Below are positions 8,043 through 16,032 of a stretch of DNA of 39,408 nucleotides, piece after piece (the first letter of the stretch is position 1; each line of letters starts with the position of its first letter). The translations under genes were made by a program, and so were the position numbers. The DNA is from Paludibacteraceae bacterium. GTDB lineage: Bacteria; Bacteroidota; Bacteroidia; Bacteroidales; Paludibacteraceae. The stretch covers positions 1 through 39,408 of the forward strand of contig JAKSKZ010000032.1 of the NCBI GenBank assembly GCA_024401475.1, given 5' to 3'. Below the pieces are notes generated by a model that was not told where the DNA came from, made no database searches, and saw nothing but the letters and a program-made list of their open reading frames with translations.

Positions 8043-8744
8043 ATGGCGAGAAAACAAGAACCCCAGTTGAAAAGCATAGAAGAGGTTCTGGATTTGTGGA
8101 AGGTGCTGACTCCTGAACAGTTGAAATATTTGAAGGAAAATTATGTTGTTCAGAAGTATAAGAAGAACCAAATTGTTTATTGTGAGGGAGATACCCCCAC
8201 ACATGTTTTATGTGTAGTCAGTGGAAAGGTTAAGATTTTCAAGAGTGGCGTGGGGGGACGTTCGCAGATTGTTCGCATGGTTAAGCCTTTGGAGACATTT
8301 GCCTATAGGGCAATGTTTGCGGAAGAGAACTTCGTGACTGGAGCTTCTGCCTTCGAACCTTCTATTATTTATGCTATACCTAAAGAGGTCATTAAGAATT
8401 TAATTTCTCAAAATAGTCAGCTGGCATGGTATTTCATTCATGCTTTGTCTGTCGATTTGGGTATTGCCGATTCCCGAGCTGTGAGTTTGACTCAGAAACA
8501 TATTCGTGGTCGTTTGGCTGAATCGCTTGTCTTTTTGCGCGACAATTACGGATTAGAGGAGGACGGTGCAACATTGAGCATCTATCTTTCAAGAGAAGAT
8601 TTGGCTAGTTTGTCGAACATGACAACTTCTAATGCCATTCGTACTTTGTCCAATTTTGTTACCGAGCATATCATTGCATTGGATGGGCGAAAGATTAAAA
8701 TCATTGATGAGGAACAGTTGAGAAAGATTAGCAAGATTGGCTAA
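8043..8744 (+). CDS. Crp/Fnr family transcriptional regulator
   Basis: 233 residues from ATG 8043. The N-terminal cyclic-nucleotide-binding-type beta roll spans about 22-130 (YKKNQIVYCEGDTPTHVLCVVSGKVKI), followed by the dimer helix and a C-terminal winged helix with LSREDLASLSNMTTSNAIRTL as the helix-turn-helix (about 181-201). There is no cysteine cluster for an iron-sulfur centre, so it is not an Fnr-type oxygen sensor; the ligand is unknown. The gene stands alone, with nfo convergent downstream, so its targets are not shown by context. Confidence 0.92.
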   Translation: MARKQEPQLKSIEEVLDLWKVLTPEQLKYLKENYVVQKYKKNQIVYCEGDTPTHVLCVVSGKVKIFKSGVGGRSQIVRMVKPLETFAYRAMFAEENFVTGASAFEPSIIYAIPKEVIKNLISQNSQLAWYFIHALSVDLGIADSRAVSLTQKHIRGRLAESLVFLRDNYGLEEDGATLSIYLSREDLASLSNMTTSNAIRTLSNFVTEHIIALDGRKIKIIDEEQLRKISKIG

Positions 8745-9141
8745 TTGCTTTGGATGGTTTCTTGGGAGTTTTCTTCCTTTTTGCTTACTGCTTTCACTCT
8801 TTTGCTCTTTGGATGGGCAGATCTATTACCTTTGTTTCGAAGATTCAATGATATTTTATGAAAATAGTAATAACTGATGTCATCTGAGATGCTTCTATAG
8901 GGAAATCATTGAGAGTTTTAATGAGGTTTTTTGATGTAAGTCAAATGCTCATGGAGGCTTTGGCTATAGGTTGGGCTATATGGGAGTTTTTCAAGGGACC
9001 TTGGCATTCTAAATGAAACAGAAATCCCCCGTCACCTCTTTCTTACATTTCCCATTAATGCAACTGAACTTGCATGACTATTGTTTTTTTTATTGATGGT
9101 AATCTTGGAAATGTATTGAGAGTGACGGAAGATGCCGCATT
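8745..9141. other. spacer between convergent crp-type gene and nfo; nothing definite
   Basis: 397 bases. I found no reading frame that is not a shadow of nfo, and no convincing hairpin with a T tract on either strand. Confidence 0.4.
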
Positions 9142-9984
9142 TTATTCGATGAAACCGTATAGTTTTTTTATCTCTTCAGGCCAAAGTGTTTCATCGGGAG
9201 TCTCCAATATCAAAGGTATGTTGTCTAATCGGACATCGTTCATCAAAGTGCGGAACGAATCGTCGCCTATCGCACCCAAGCCGATGCTTTCGTGTCTGTC
9301 AACGTGCGAGCCGACACCTTTTTTTGAATCGTTGATGTGCATGCCTTTCAAATATTGGAATCCTATGATTTGGTCGAATTGATCGAGAGTTGCCTTGACA
9401 GCATCAGCGTTTGAAAGGTCGTAACCGGCGGCGATGGCGTGGCAAGTGTCGATGCAGATGCCCACGCGACTTTTGTCTTCCACAAGGTCGATGATAAACT
9501 TCAACTCCTCGAATTTGTTGCCCACATTGCTACCTTGTCCTGCTGTGTTTTCAATCACTGCACAAACACCTTGAGTTTTGTCTAAAGTGATGTTGATGGA
9601 TTCAGCAATTCTTTTCAAGCACTCTTCCGTACTGATCTCTTTGAGCGAACTTCCAGGATGAAAGTTGAGTAAGGATAGACCTAACTCTTCGCAACGCTGC
9701 ATTTCGCAAAGAAATGAGGCACGCGACTTTTCCAGGTTTTCGTCGTTAGGGTGCCCAAGGTTGATTAAGTAACTGTCGTGGGGTAGGATGTATTTAGCAT
9801 TGAATCCGCCCTTCTCGCAATTCTCCTTGAACTTGTTGATGCTGCTCTTGGTCAAAGGTGCAGCCATCCATTGACGTTGATTCTTTGTGAAAAGTGCAAA
9901 AGCTTTTGCTCCGATGGCAGAAGCATTGATGGGTGCGTTCTCTACACCTCCTGATGCACTGACGTGCGCTCCTATATATTTCAT
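9142..9984 (-). CDS. nfo: endonuclease IV (deoxyribonuclease IV, AP endonuclease)
   Basis: 280 residues, the usual length. The enzyme cuts DNA 5' of abasic sites in base-excision repair, using three zinc ions. The typical motifs are present in order: [17 protein letters not shown] at the N-terminus, [52 protein letters not shown], the DRHESIGLG block and LILETPD near the end. All metal-binding His, Glu and Asp positions are visible. The start at 9984 gives the family N-terminus. A promoter about 190 bases upstream fits transcription on the minus strand. Confidence 0.98.
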   Translation of the reverse strand: MKYIGAHVSASGGVENAPINASAIGAKAFALFTKNQRQWMAAPLTKSSINKFKENCEKGGFNAKYILPHDSYLINLGHPNDENLEKSRASFLCEMQRCEELGLSLLNFHPGSSLKEISTEECLKRIAESINITLDKTQGVCAVIENTAGQGSNVGNKFEELKFIIDLVEDKSRVGICIDTCHAIAAGYDLSNADAVKATLDQFDQIIGFQYLKGMHINDSKKGVGSHVDRHESIGLGAIGDDSFRTLMNDVRLDNIPLILETPDETLWPEEIKKLYGFIE

Positions 9985-10171
9985 TTTGGTAAGTTGTTTG
10001 TATGTCGCCTCGAATGTTGTCGAATAGACACTCCTTATTATATAATATGTAAAGGAAGTAAAAAGAAATATATTTAGAATTTAGTCTTATGCTTTAGATT
10101 TGTAACTATAGATTTTTATAAATCATATAGTTGTATTCTTGTTTATAATTCAATTTTTACTTCGTCAGAGG

Positions 10172-10202
10172 CAAAATTACTTTTGTTTTGCTTTATGGGC
10201 AA
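10172..10202 (-). promoter_or_regulatory. candidate nfo promoter
   Basis: On the minus strand, TTG (10202-10200), 20 bases, then TAATTTTG (10179-10172), a full match to TAnnTTTG. Transcription would start near 10165, leaving an untranslated leader of about 180 nt. Confidence 0.5.
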
Positions 10203-10484
10203 CCTTTTCCATTTGTTTTTTTTTTGATTGATGGTCGAGAAACATATTCTTTCTTTTGATGCGGAAGGATCCCGCTGTTTTTTTCAAGGAAGTAGTGGTG
10301 GGGTAGGGTGGCTTGTGGGCTTTGTTTTAGCAATAGGATGTTTAGCCCTTATACGAATTTCGTCTTGAAAGATATTTTTTTTGGGAAAAATGAAAGATAT
10401 TTAGTTAGGGTGATAATTTATAATTGAAAAAAGCTATTTTCTTACGAATTGTTTCTGTAGTGCGTTCTGGTGCTTTTGATTGAT

Positions 10485-10556
10485 ATTTGTCATACTATTG
10501 ATTTTCGTCATTGACAAATGTCTATCGGGAATCTAAGGTCACTTGACGCTAGTCAA
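10485..10556. repeat. inverted repeats upstream of the TonB-C-like gene
   Basis: ATTTGTCA (10485-10492) is mirrored by TGACAAAT (10512-10519), and TTGAC-GCTA-GTCAA lies at 10543-10556. They share the TTGAC/TGACAA core and could bind a dimeric regulator of the gene at 10689. Inference only. Confidence 0.3.
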
Positions 10557-10688
10557 TATGTGCTAAAAATGGTGGATTTTTAGGTCGTAAAATTTGTCTT
10601 GTTCTAGCCATTTTCCTAAATTCACAATAGATAAAACAAAAACAAACAATAAAACGAAACGAACTAATAAAAATTATGTCTAACTAAA

Positions 10689-11123
10689 ATGATGATGCTT
10701 ATGAAAACGAACTTTTTACTTATAGTAGCGATGATGCTTATCTCTTCATTTGTTTCAGTAGAAGCTCAAAATAGATTGCCATACGTTGTTAGAGGTGATA
10801 TCAGCGGATGCGATACAGTTTACACATTGCCAGACAGAAAGGCTGAGTTTCCTGGAGGCATGAATGCTATGTATGAATTTCTTAATGATAATATCAAGAA
10901 TTCTGTTAATTTTGTACCTGCAATGTCTTCCCACCGTATTCTTTTAAAGATGTTGGTTAGCGAAGAGGGTGCTATACTTGAGGCAAAGTTGATGATGCCG
11001 TCTTCTACTTCATTGGATGATGAGTTGTTGAAGTTGGTTTCAACTTTTCCAGATATGATTCCAGCGAGATATGGTAATCGTGATGTATGTTCTTACTTAA
11101 TCGTTACCTTGGGGTATGAGTAA
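10689..11123 (+). CDS. secreted protein with TonB C-terminal-like domain
   Basis: Up to 144 residues. Four ATG codons compete (10689, 10692, 10695, 10701); MKTNFLL from 10701 gives the cleanest signal peptide, cut probably after SVEA. The mature part has KAEFPGGMNAMYEFLNDNIK, the opening of the TonB_C domain in Bacteroidota, then a beta strand HRILLKMLVSEEGAI and PARYGNRDVCSYLIVTLGYE, where TonB_C proteins have the final strands. There is no membrane anchor or proline-rich linker, so it is not a working TonB energy transducer; rather a free periplasmic TonB_C-like protein. No TonB-dependent receptor or ExbB/D gene is nearby. Confidence 0.75.
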   Translation: MMMLMKTNFLLIVAMMLISSFVSVEAQNRLPYVVRGDISGCDTVYTLPDRKAEFPGGMNAMYEFLNDNIKNSVNFVPAMSSHRILLKMLVSEEGAILEAKLMMPSSTSLDDELLKLVSTFPDMIPARYGNRDVCSYLIVTLGYE

Positions 11124-11223
11124 ATAGCATCTTGACCAGTCTTGGTTCAATGCAGGGAAGGCTTTTGCATATTTTATCACTATGTGCTGACCTTAGGGGA
11201 TGCGCGTAAAACTTAGATTGAAG

Positions 11224-12363
11224 ATGATAGATTATTCAAAAGTTCCTTCCCCTTGCTATGTTATAGAGGAGGAGAGATTAAGAAGAAATTTACAATTGAT
11301 CCGTTCGGTTAAAGATCGTGCAGGAGTAGAAATCATATTGGCCTTCAAGGCCTTTGCATTATGGAAAGTTTTCCCTATCGTTAGGGAGTATATTCAACAT
11401 TCTACTGCCAGTTCTTTGTCGGAAGCTCGCTTGGCATATGAAGAGATGGGCAATTTAGCTCATAGTTATGCTCCGGTTTATACGGATGTGGAGTTTCCTG
11501 AAATTGCACGATGCAGCAGTCATATCACTTTTAATTCGATATCTCACTATTTGCACCATCGTCCATACTTGGATAAGATGGATCGTCACATATCTTGTGG
11601 TTTGAGAGTCAATCCTGAATTTTCTGATGTGGAGACGGATTTGTACAATCCTTGTGCTCCTGGTTCTCGTTTGGGGGTTGTTGCCGATATGTTGGGCGAC
11701 AAATTGCCTGACGGAATAGAAGGCTTGCATTTCCACACTTTGTGCGAATCGTCGTCTTACGATTTGGAAAAGACGCTTGCTGTGGTCGAGAAAAAGTTCT
11801 CCAAGTATTTTGATCAGATTAAGTGGATTAACTTCGGTGGTGGCCATCTGATGACGCGAAAAGACTATGATGTGGAGCATCTCATCTCTGTGCTTCAGGC
11901 TTTCAGAGCTCGTTACCCTTGGTTGAAGGTTATTATGGAACCAGGAAGTACTTTCGCTTGGCAAACGGGCGAATTGGTTTCGAGCGTGGTCGATATCGTG
12001 GAAAATCATGGCATCAAGACAGCCATTCTGAATGTTTCGTTTGCTTGCCACATGCCAGATTGCCTTGAAATGCCTTATAAGCCTACGATTATTGGAGCTA
12101 CGGATGAGGTGGAGGGCAAACCGACCTACAGAATGGGCGGAAATAGTTGTCTCTCTGGTGATTTTATCGGCAGCTGGTCGTTCGACAAGGAGTTGAAGGT
12201 GGGCGATCAGGTCGTGTTCTACGATATGATTCACTATACGACGGTGAAGACAACGATGTTCAACGGAATCTCGCATCCATCCTTGGCTATCTGGACGAAG
12301 GAGGGTGAACTCAAAATGCTTCGTACCTACGGGTATGAGGACTATAAGAGTAGAATGGCGTAG
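11224..12363 (+). CDS. nspC: carboxynorspermidine/carboxyspermidine decarboxylase NspC
   Basis: 379 residues from ATG 11224. An ATG at 11200 adds eight basic residues not typical of the family, which opens with IDYSKVPSPCYVIEE. The enzyme is a PLP-dependent fold III decarboxylase making spermidine or norspermidine from the carboxylated intermediate. The PLP lysine is in ILAFKAFALW (Lys42). GLHFHTLCES, NFGGGHLMTRKDYD and EPGSTFAWQTG form the cofactor phosphate and dimer-interface sites, and NSCLSGDFIG provides the active-site cysteine region. The partner gene for carboxyspermidine dehydrogenase is not in this window. Confidence 0.95.
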   Translation: MIDYSKVPSPCYVIEEERLRRNLQLIRSVKDRAGVEIILAFKAFALWKVFPIVREYIQHSTASSLSEARLAYEEMGNLAHSYAPVYTDVEFPEIARCSSHITFNSISHYLHHRPYLDKMDRHISCGLRVNPEFSDVETDLYNPCAPGSRLGVVADMLGDKLPDGIEGLHFHTLCESSSYDLEKTLAVVEKKFSKYFDQIKWINFGGGHLMTRKDYDVEHLISVLQAFRARYPWLKVIMEPGSTFAWQTGELVSSVVDIVENHGIKTAILNVSFACHMPDCLEMPYKPTIIGATDEVEGKPTYRMGGNSCLSGDFIGSWSFDKELKVGDQVVFYDMIHYTTVKTTMFNGISHPSLAIWTKEGELKMLRTYGYEDYKSRMA

Positions 12364-12383
12364 GGAGTTAAGAATTAAGAATT

Positions 12384-12406
12384 GGGCAATCCCTTGTGGT
12401 TGCCCC
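12384..12406. repeat. GGGCAAYCC...GGTTGCCC palindromic repeat, copy 1
   Basis: GGGCAATC and GGTTGCCC form an imperfect hairpin with CCTTGT in the loop. A related copy lies at 20336-20372. Fifteen bases after it, TTGTCAGTCAT matches part of the palindrome-rich element at 15641-15950. Short interspersed repeats of this kind sit just after stop codons. Confidence 0.6.
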
Positions 12407-12456
12407 AGGTCTTTTAGCCAAGTTGTCAGTCATGATGACCAAATCAAAATATAATT

Positions 12457-13350
12457 ATGTACACAACAGGTGAGGAATTAGAGATAAAACCATCTCAAAA
12501 AAATAAGGTTTTCAATATCTTAGGTTTTCTTTTTGGCTTGGGGATAATTATGTTTATTTTAACCGTGAAACTTTCGGGGTTCTGGATGTGGTTTTGGGAT
12601 GTATTGTTGGGCGGATTTTCTGTGTTTATGGTCTATTACTATCTCAATCTCCCTGTTATAAAGATTGGCAAGGAGGGCATCTACGAAGGGAAGAAGTTGA
12701 TGGAATGGCGGTGGATACAACGTGCATACTTGATTCGATATATAACTCAGAAACATCGTGTATATTACCGCCTGAATGTGGAGGTTTTCGATGAAAGAGG
12801 TTCAGTACACGAAAACAGCATTGATGTCACCGATTATGTCTATTCTTGGGGTGATGTGGAGCGTGCTATCAGCTATTGGAGTAGCGGACAGTTGGAAGAC
12901 AGTCCCGAACAAAGTTTTAACAAAGCAATGGCGGCAAATCCATTGTTAGAGTTGTTTTGTGAAGAGCAAAACCGAGAATGGAATATATTTAAAGGTGCAT
13001 CCATCGTTATCTTTGTATTGTTGATGATTTTTTCGTGTACCTGGCTGGAGATGCTACCTGAAGAAAACAGGGGCTTTGTCACATTGGTTGTTTGTTTGGT
13101 TATGGGAGTCTGTATGTGTGTCTCTTGGGCAATTACGTCCGTTTTGATGATGATGGTCCAATTGTCATTCCTGTCCAAGCCTTCAATAAAGAGTTTGTCG
13201 AGAGATGAGCGTGACGCTTTGGTGGAACAGGCTAAAGCACATGAAAAAAGTAGTCTTGTGGATTGGGGCAAGCAGTTATGGATGCCCATTTTAGGCATAG
13301 TTGTTTTATCTCTGGCAGTGTGGGGGAGCTTGTATTGGCATGGTTTTTAA
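12457..13350 (+). CDS. hypothetical membrane protein with PH-like middle domain
   Basis: 297 residues. Two membrane segments lie near the N-terminus (about 19-37 and 42-61), then a soluble part whose opening VIKIGKEGIYEGKKLMEWRWIQRAYL resembles bacterial PH-like (YcxB/DUF304-type) domains: strand, turn, strand, tryptophan. Two more segments follow at about 177-195 and 206-235 and one at 275-293. No catalytic motif is visible. The PH-like reading rests on pattern only. The gene stands alone between nspC and the DUF4143 ATPase. Confidence 0.65.
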   Translation: MYTTGEELEIKPSQKNKVFNILGFLFGLGIIMFILTVKLSGFWMWFWDVLLGGFSVFMVYYYLNLPVIKIGKEGIYEGKKLMEWRWIQRAYLIRYITQKHRVYYRLNVEVFDERGSVHENSIDVTDYVYSWGDVERAISYWSSGQLEDSPEQSFNKAMAANPLLELFCEEQNREWNIFKGASIVIFVLLMIFSCTWLEMLPEENRGFVTLVVCLVMGVCMCVSWAITSVLMMMVQLSFLSKPSIKSLSRDERDALVEQAKAHEKSSLVDWGKQLWMPILGIVVLSLAVWGSLYWHGF

Positions 13351-13401
13351 ATGTCCATTCAGAAAATGGATAGGTAGTACGCAAGGTACATGATTGCGTG
13401 A

Positions 13402-13475
13402 TTCGTACGAAAAATGTGATTGTATGCCGAAAATTCGTACGAAAAATGTGTATATTTGCCGAAAATTCGTACGAA
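13402..13475 (+). promoter_or_regulatory. three 32-bp-spaced TTCGTACGAA palindromes over a promoter
   Basis: TTCGTACGAA occurs at 13402-13411, 13434-13443 and 13466-13475, each step exactly 32 bp, and each is followed by AAAAtGt; the last two are preceded by GCCGAAAA. A perfect -7 box TATATTTG lies at 13451-13458, between the second and third sites. The arrangement, three helical turns apart, suits cooperative binding of a dimeric repressor. The 32-bp period is not a multiple of three, which speaks against the repeats being coding. Confidence 0.6.
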
Positions 13476-13488
13476 AAATGTAATCGGA

Positions 13489-14772
13489 ATGAAAAGAATT
13501 GCTATAAACGAGTTAGTTAAGTGGAAGGAGCGTAACAGAAGAAAGCCTTTGATTGTGGAAGGGGCAAGACAGGTTGGCAAAACTTGGCTTATCAAAGAAT
13601 TTGGCAAAACTTACTATGATGAAATTGCCTACATCAATTTTGAAGAGAAAAAGGCTCTTCAAAATTTATTCAAATCTGATTACGATATCCAACGAATACT
13701 TTTTGCTGTGAAGACGGCAACTAATACAAAGATGATTGCCGGCAAAACTCTTATTGTATTGGATGAGATACAAGAAGCTGAGGGAGGTATCACATCTCTA
13801 AAATATTTTGCAGAGAATGCACCAGAGCATCACGTCATTGCAGCAGGATCATTATTAGGTGTTGAGTTACATAAACGAGTCTCTTTTCCAGTTGGCAAGG
13901 TGGAGTTTTTACGACTTCATCCTCTATGTTTTGAAGAATTCCTTATGGCTCTTGGGGAAAACAATTTAGTTGACTTGCTTCACACAAAGGATTGGCAAAC
14001 CATCCAATTGTTTGCAGAACGATACAAACTCTTGCTTAAAAAGTATTATTATGTGGGAGGCATGCCTGAATCTGTTCTCTCATTTGTTGAACAAGAAGAT
14101 CTTGATGAGGTAAGAAAGATTCAGATAGACATTCTGTCCACATACGAACGAGATTTTTCAAAGCATGCTCCATCAGAGATTGTGCCAAGAATCAGGCAAT
14201 TGTGGAACTCCATACCATCGCAATTAAGCAAAGAAAACAGAAAATTCATCTATGGATTGGTGAAAGAGGGTGCTCGTGCTCGTGAATACGAGACAGCACT
14301 AAGTTGGATAAAAGACAGTGGGTTGATGCACCAAGTATTTTGTGTCAAAGCTCCCCGTTTGCCATTAAAAAGTTACGAGGATCTAAGTGCATTTAAAATT
14401 TATCTGTTAGATGTCGGTTTATTATCAGCGATGTGCGAACTTAATTCTGACACTCTACTAAACGGTAACCTAATTTTTACAGAATTCAAAGGTGCTTTAA
14501 CAGAGCAGTATGTGATGCAGGAGTTGAATCTCCGCCACTCTTTGTATTATTGGGCAAAGAGCAAATCTGAGCAAAAGGTTGATTTTCTAATCCAGAAAGA
14601 CGGAAATGTGGTACCAGTAGAGGTAAAGGCAGAAGAGAATCTGCATGCCAAAAGTTTACGCTCTTTTGTATCAGAGAATTCATCTCCATTGGCAATTCGT
14701 ACCTCTATGTCAAACTACAGAGAGGAAGGATGGATGACGAACATTCCACTTTATTGCGTAGGAGAGATATAA
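13489..14772 (+). CDS. AAA_14/DUF4143 ATP-binding protein
   Basis: 427 residues from ATG 13489. An upstream in-frame ATG at 13420 was rejected because it lies inside the operator-like repeats and before the -7 box. The N-terminal ATPase has Walker A EGARQVGKT (24-32) and Walker B TLIVLDEIQE (87-96). The C-terminal DUF4143 part ends with VDFLIQKDGNVVPVEVKAEE, the D...E-x-K pattern of the PD-(D/E)XK nuclease fold. Members are common in Bacteroidota, often in many copies per genome; their role is unknown, with ideas ranging from toxin-antitoxin-like function to DNA handling. Complete and probably expressed alone. Confidence 0.93.
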   Translation: MKRIAINELVKWKERNRRKPLIVEGARQVGKTWLIKEFGKTYYDEIAYINFEEKKALQNLFKSDYDIQRILFAVKTATNTKMIAGKTLIVLDEIQEAEGGITSLKYFAENAPEHHVIAAGSLLGVELHKRVSFPVGKVEFLRLHPLCFEEFLMALGENNLVDLLHTKDWQTIQLFAERYKLLLKKYYYVGGMPESVLSFVEQEDLDEVRKIQIDILSTYERDFSKHAPSEIVPRIRQLWNSIPSQLSKENRKFIYGLVKEGARAREYETALSWIKDSGLMHQVFCVKAPRLPLKSYEDLSAFKIYLLDVGLLSAMCELNSDTLLNGNLIFTEFKGALTEQYVMQELNLRHSLYYWAKSKSEQKVDFLIQKDGNVVPVEVKAEENLHAKSLRSFVSENSSPLAIRTSMSNYREEGWMTNIPLYCVGEI

Positions 14773-14834
14773 GGGTTGTTGCCCTTATTGTATTGCGTGC
14801 GATATGTCCGAAAGGAGCGTTGGGCTAAAAAATA

Positions 14835-14886
14835 TTACTACGACTGGCTTCCAGCCAGATTGTCAGTCAAAAACGGTGACAGAGCC
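14835..14886 (+). repeat. partial copy of the palindrome-rich element
   Basis: About 50 bases that match the right end of the element at 15641-15950 (15899-15950) at most positions, including CTGGCTTCCAGCCAG and ATTGTCAGTCA, and ending in GACAGAGCC. It lies upstream of the gene at 14943 in the same orientation as the downstream copy's right end. Confidence 0.75.
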
Positions 14887-14916
14887 ATTTTTTATTATTA
14901 TTATTGGAATTTGTGA

Positions 14917-14924
14917 TATATTTG
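14917..14924 (+). promoter_or_regulatory. -7 box upstream of the gene at 14943
   Basis: TATATTTG fits TAnnTTTG; predicted start about 14931, only 12 bases before the ATG. The -33 region is an ATT-rich run without a clear TTTG. Confidence 0.4.
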
Positions 14925-14942
14925 TGTGTAATTAACCAATAA

Positions 14943-15611
14943 ATGATTTTCTATATGAATAAGTTTTTTAATCCTCTCGTTATTAGTTTCTCTTCGCTGT
15001 ACCTCATCGGTTTGGCGTTTTCATTGTTGAGTTGGCCAGGGGCATCTATAATGATGCTATTGGGATGTGTAGGTATTGCTTTAGGCAGCATAATATATGA
15101 TGGAATAATGAAGCGAAATTTAGGGCGCTGTGCCTTACACTTAGGATTCGCAGCCGGTCTATTCACTATTCTTTCTAGGCTTTATTATTGGGATAACAGT
15201 GTGATTTATGCTTTTGTTTCAATACTTTTGTTTGCTTTAGGTTTATATAAAGCTGAAGAGAAACATTCGAAACTGGCATGTTGGGTAACCGCTCTTGTGG
15301 TAACTATAGGTGTGTTGCTAAACGCAGTGCCATCGTGTTACATCTATCAGTTTATTCACTATTATGTAAGTGATGAACAAGAGATTGATGAGGATAACTC
15401 CTATTGGATTCACAATAAATATAGTTTCTTTCTTGCGATGAACGGCGACTACGACAAAGCTCTGCATTACATAGACGCAAGTTACAAATGCGCTGAACGC
15501 TATTCCTACAGTTCGTTTGATATGCCCAAAGAGGTTGTGTTGAAGAAAATCGAAGAAAATCGTAAGTGTATTGAGAAGAGGGATCTTACAAATTTTGATG
15601 TCCACTTGTAA
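14943..15611 (+). CDS. hypothetical membrane protein with TPR-like C-terminal tail
   Basis: 222 residues from ATG 14943 (an ATG at 14955 is an alternative). The first 130 residues hold four to five membrane segments (about 10-27, 31-50, 58-76, 84-102, 110-128) with Gly/Ala-rich helices. The C-terminal 75 residues are soluble, and NKYSFFLAMNGDYDKALHYIDASYKCAER looks like a single tetratricopeptide unit. No enzyme motif. It is bracketed by copies of the palindrome-rich repeat, so it may sit in a small mobile or recombined segment. Function unknown. Confidence 0.65.
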   Translation: MIFYMNKFFNPLVISFSSLYLIGLAFSLLSWPGASIMMLLGCVGIALGSIIYDGIMKRNLGRCALHLGFAAGLFTILSRLYYWDNSVIYAFVSILLFALGLYKAEEKHSKLACWVTALVVTIGVLLNAVPSCYIYQFIHYYVSDEQEIDEDNSYWIHNKYSFFLAMNGDYDKALHYIDASYKCAERYSYSSFDMPKEVVLKKIEENRKCIEKRDLTNFDVHL

Positions 15612-15640
15612 CCAGATGTTATTTGTGATGATATTTTGTT

Positions 15641-15950
15641 GGCTCTGTCCCAGGTTATGACTGATTTTTGTGACAAAAAGATTGCTAAATACCTAAACAA
15701 AAATGTGGTAACCACATTGTTCTCAAAGCAGTGGTTTGGCTGGAAGCCAATCCTATTAGTAACCCGTGGCAACGCCACGGGTCTTGGTGGGCATTTTTCT
15801 ATTGGCTGGAAGCCAATGCTTTCCTATTGATTAGAAAGTAGTGGCTTCCAGCCACTTACCACCATCTATTCTTCCACCGAGCACTCCGTGCTCGGTTACT
15901 ACTACGGCTGGCTTCCAGCCAGATTGTCAGTCATAAAGTAGGACAGAGTC
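15641..15950. mobile_element. MITE-like, palindrome-rich noncoding element of about 310 bp
   Basis: The ends are imperfect inverted repeats of 24 bases: 15641-15664 starts GGCTCTGTCC and ends TTATGACTGA; 15927-15950 is its near complement (20 of 24). Inside are many hairpins with 1-5-base loops: AATGTGGT/ACCACATT (15702-15718), TTGGC/GCCAA (15736-15750), CCCGTGGC/GCCACGGG (15763-15781), ATTGGC/GCCAAT (15801-15817), GTGGCT-region (15841-15855), CCGAGCAC/GTGCTCGG (15877-15895) and GGCTGG/CCAGCC (15906-15920). No protein is encoded. I could not see target-site duplications. Confidence 0.6.
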
Positions 15951-15983
15951 AATCAAATTATAGAAGTCTCCATATCTAATAAC

Positions 15984-16009
15984 AAAGAGGTGAGTCTCCC
16001 CACCTCTTT
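15984..16009. terminator. terminator of murF-alr, possibly bidirectional
   Basis: AAAGAGGTG pairs with CACCTCTTT around AGTCTCCC, 23 bases after the murF-alr stop on the minus strand. The T run after the stem is short on both strands. Confidence 0.6.
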
Positions 16010-16032
16010 ATTCCAATTTCCTAAATCTAAAA

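Larger units (their letters stand above)
9985..10688. other. 704-base divergent spacer
   Basis: It contains the nfo promoter (10172-10202, minus strand), a weak hairpin with a T tract at 10261-10284 (GCGG/CCGC), and the paired repeats at 10485-10556 upstream of the secreted protein gene. I saw no credible protein gene. The composition is T-rich on the plus strand. Confidence 0.4.

Noticed and set aside
9074..9382. Plus-strand frame at the 3' end of nfo
   Set aside because: Mostly antisense to nfo and without recognisable features.
11455..12276. Long minus-strand frame opposite nspC
   Set aside because: It is a shadow: the plus-strand frame carries the full NspC motifs, and the minus product matches nothing recognisable.
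13402..13475. CRISPR array
   Set aside because: The regular 32-bp repeats have only about 15-20 shared bases, the between-repeat parts are similar to each other, there are only three units and no cas genes.
13420..13488. Longer start for the DUF4143 ATPase
   Set aside because: These codons lie within the 32-bp palindrome repeats and upstream of the -7 box; the ATG at 13489 gives the normal family N-terminus.
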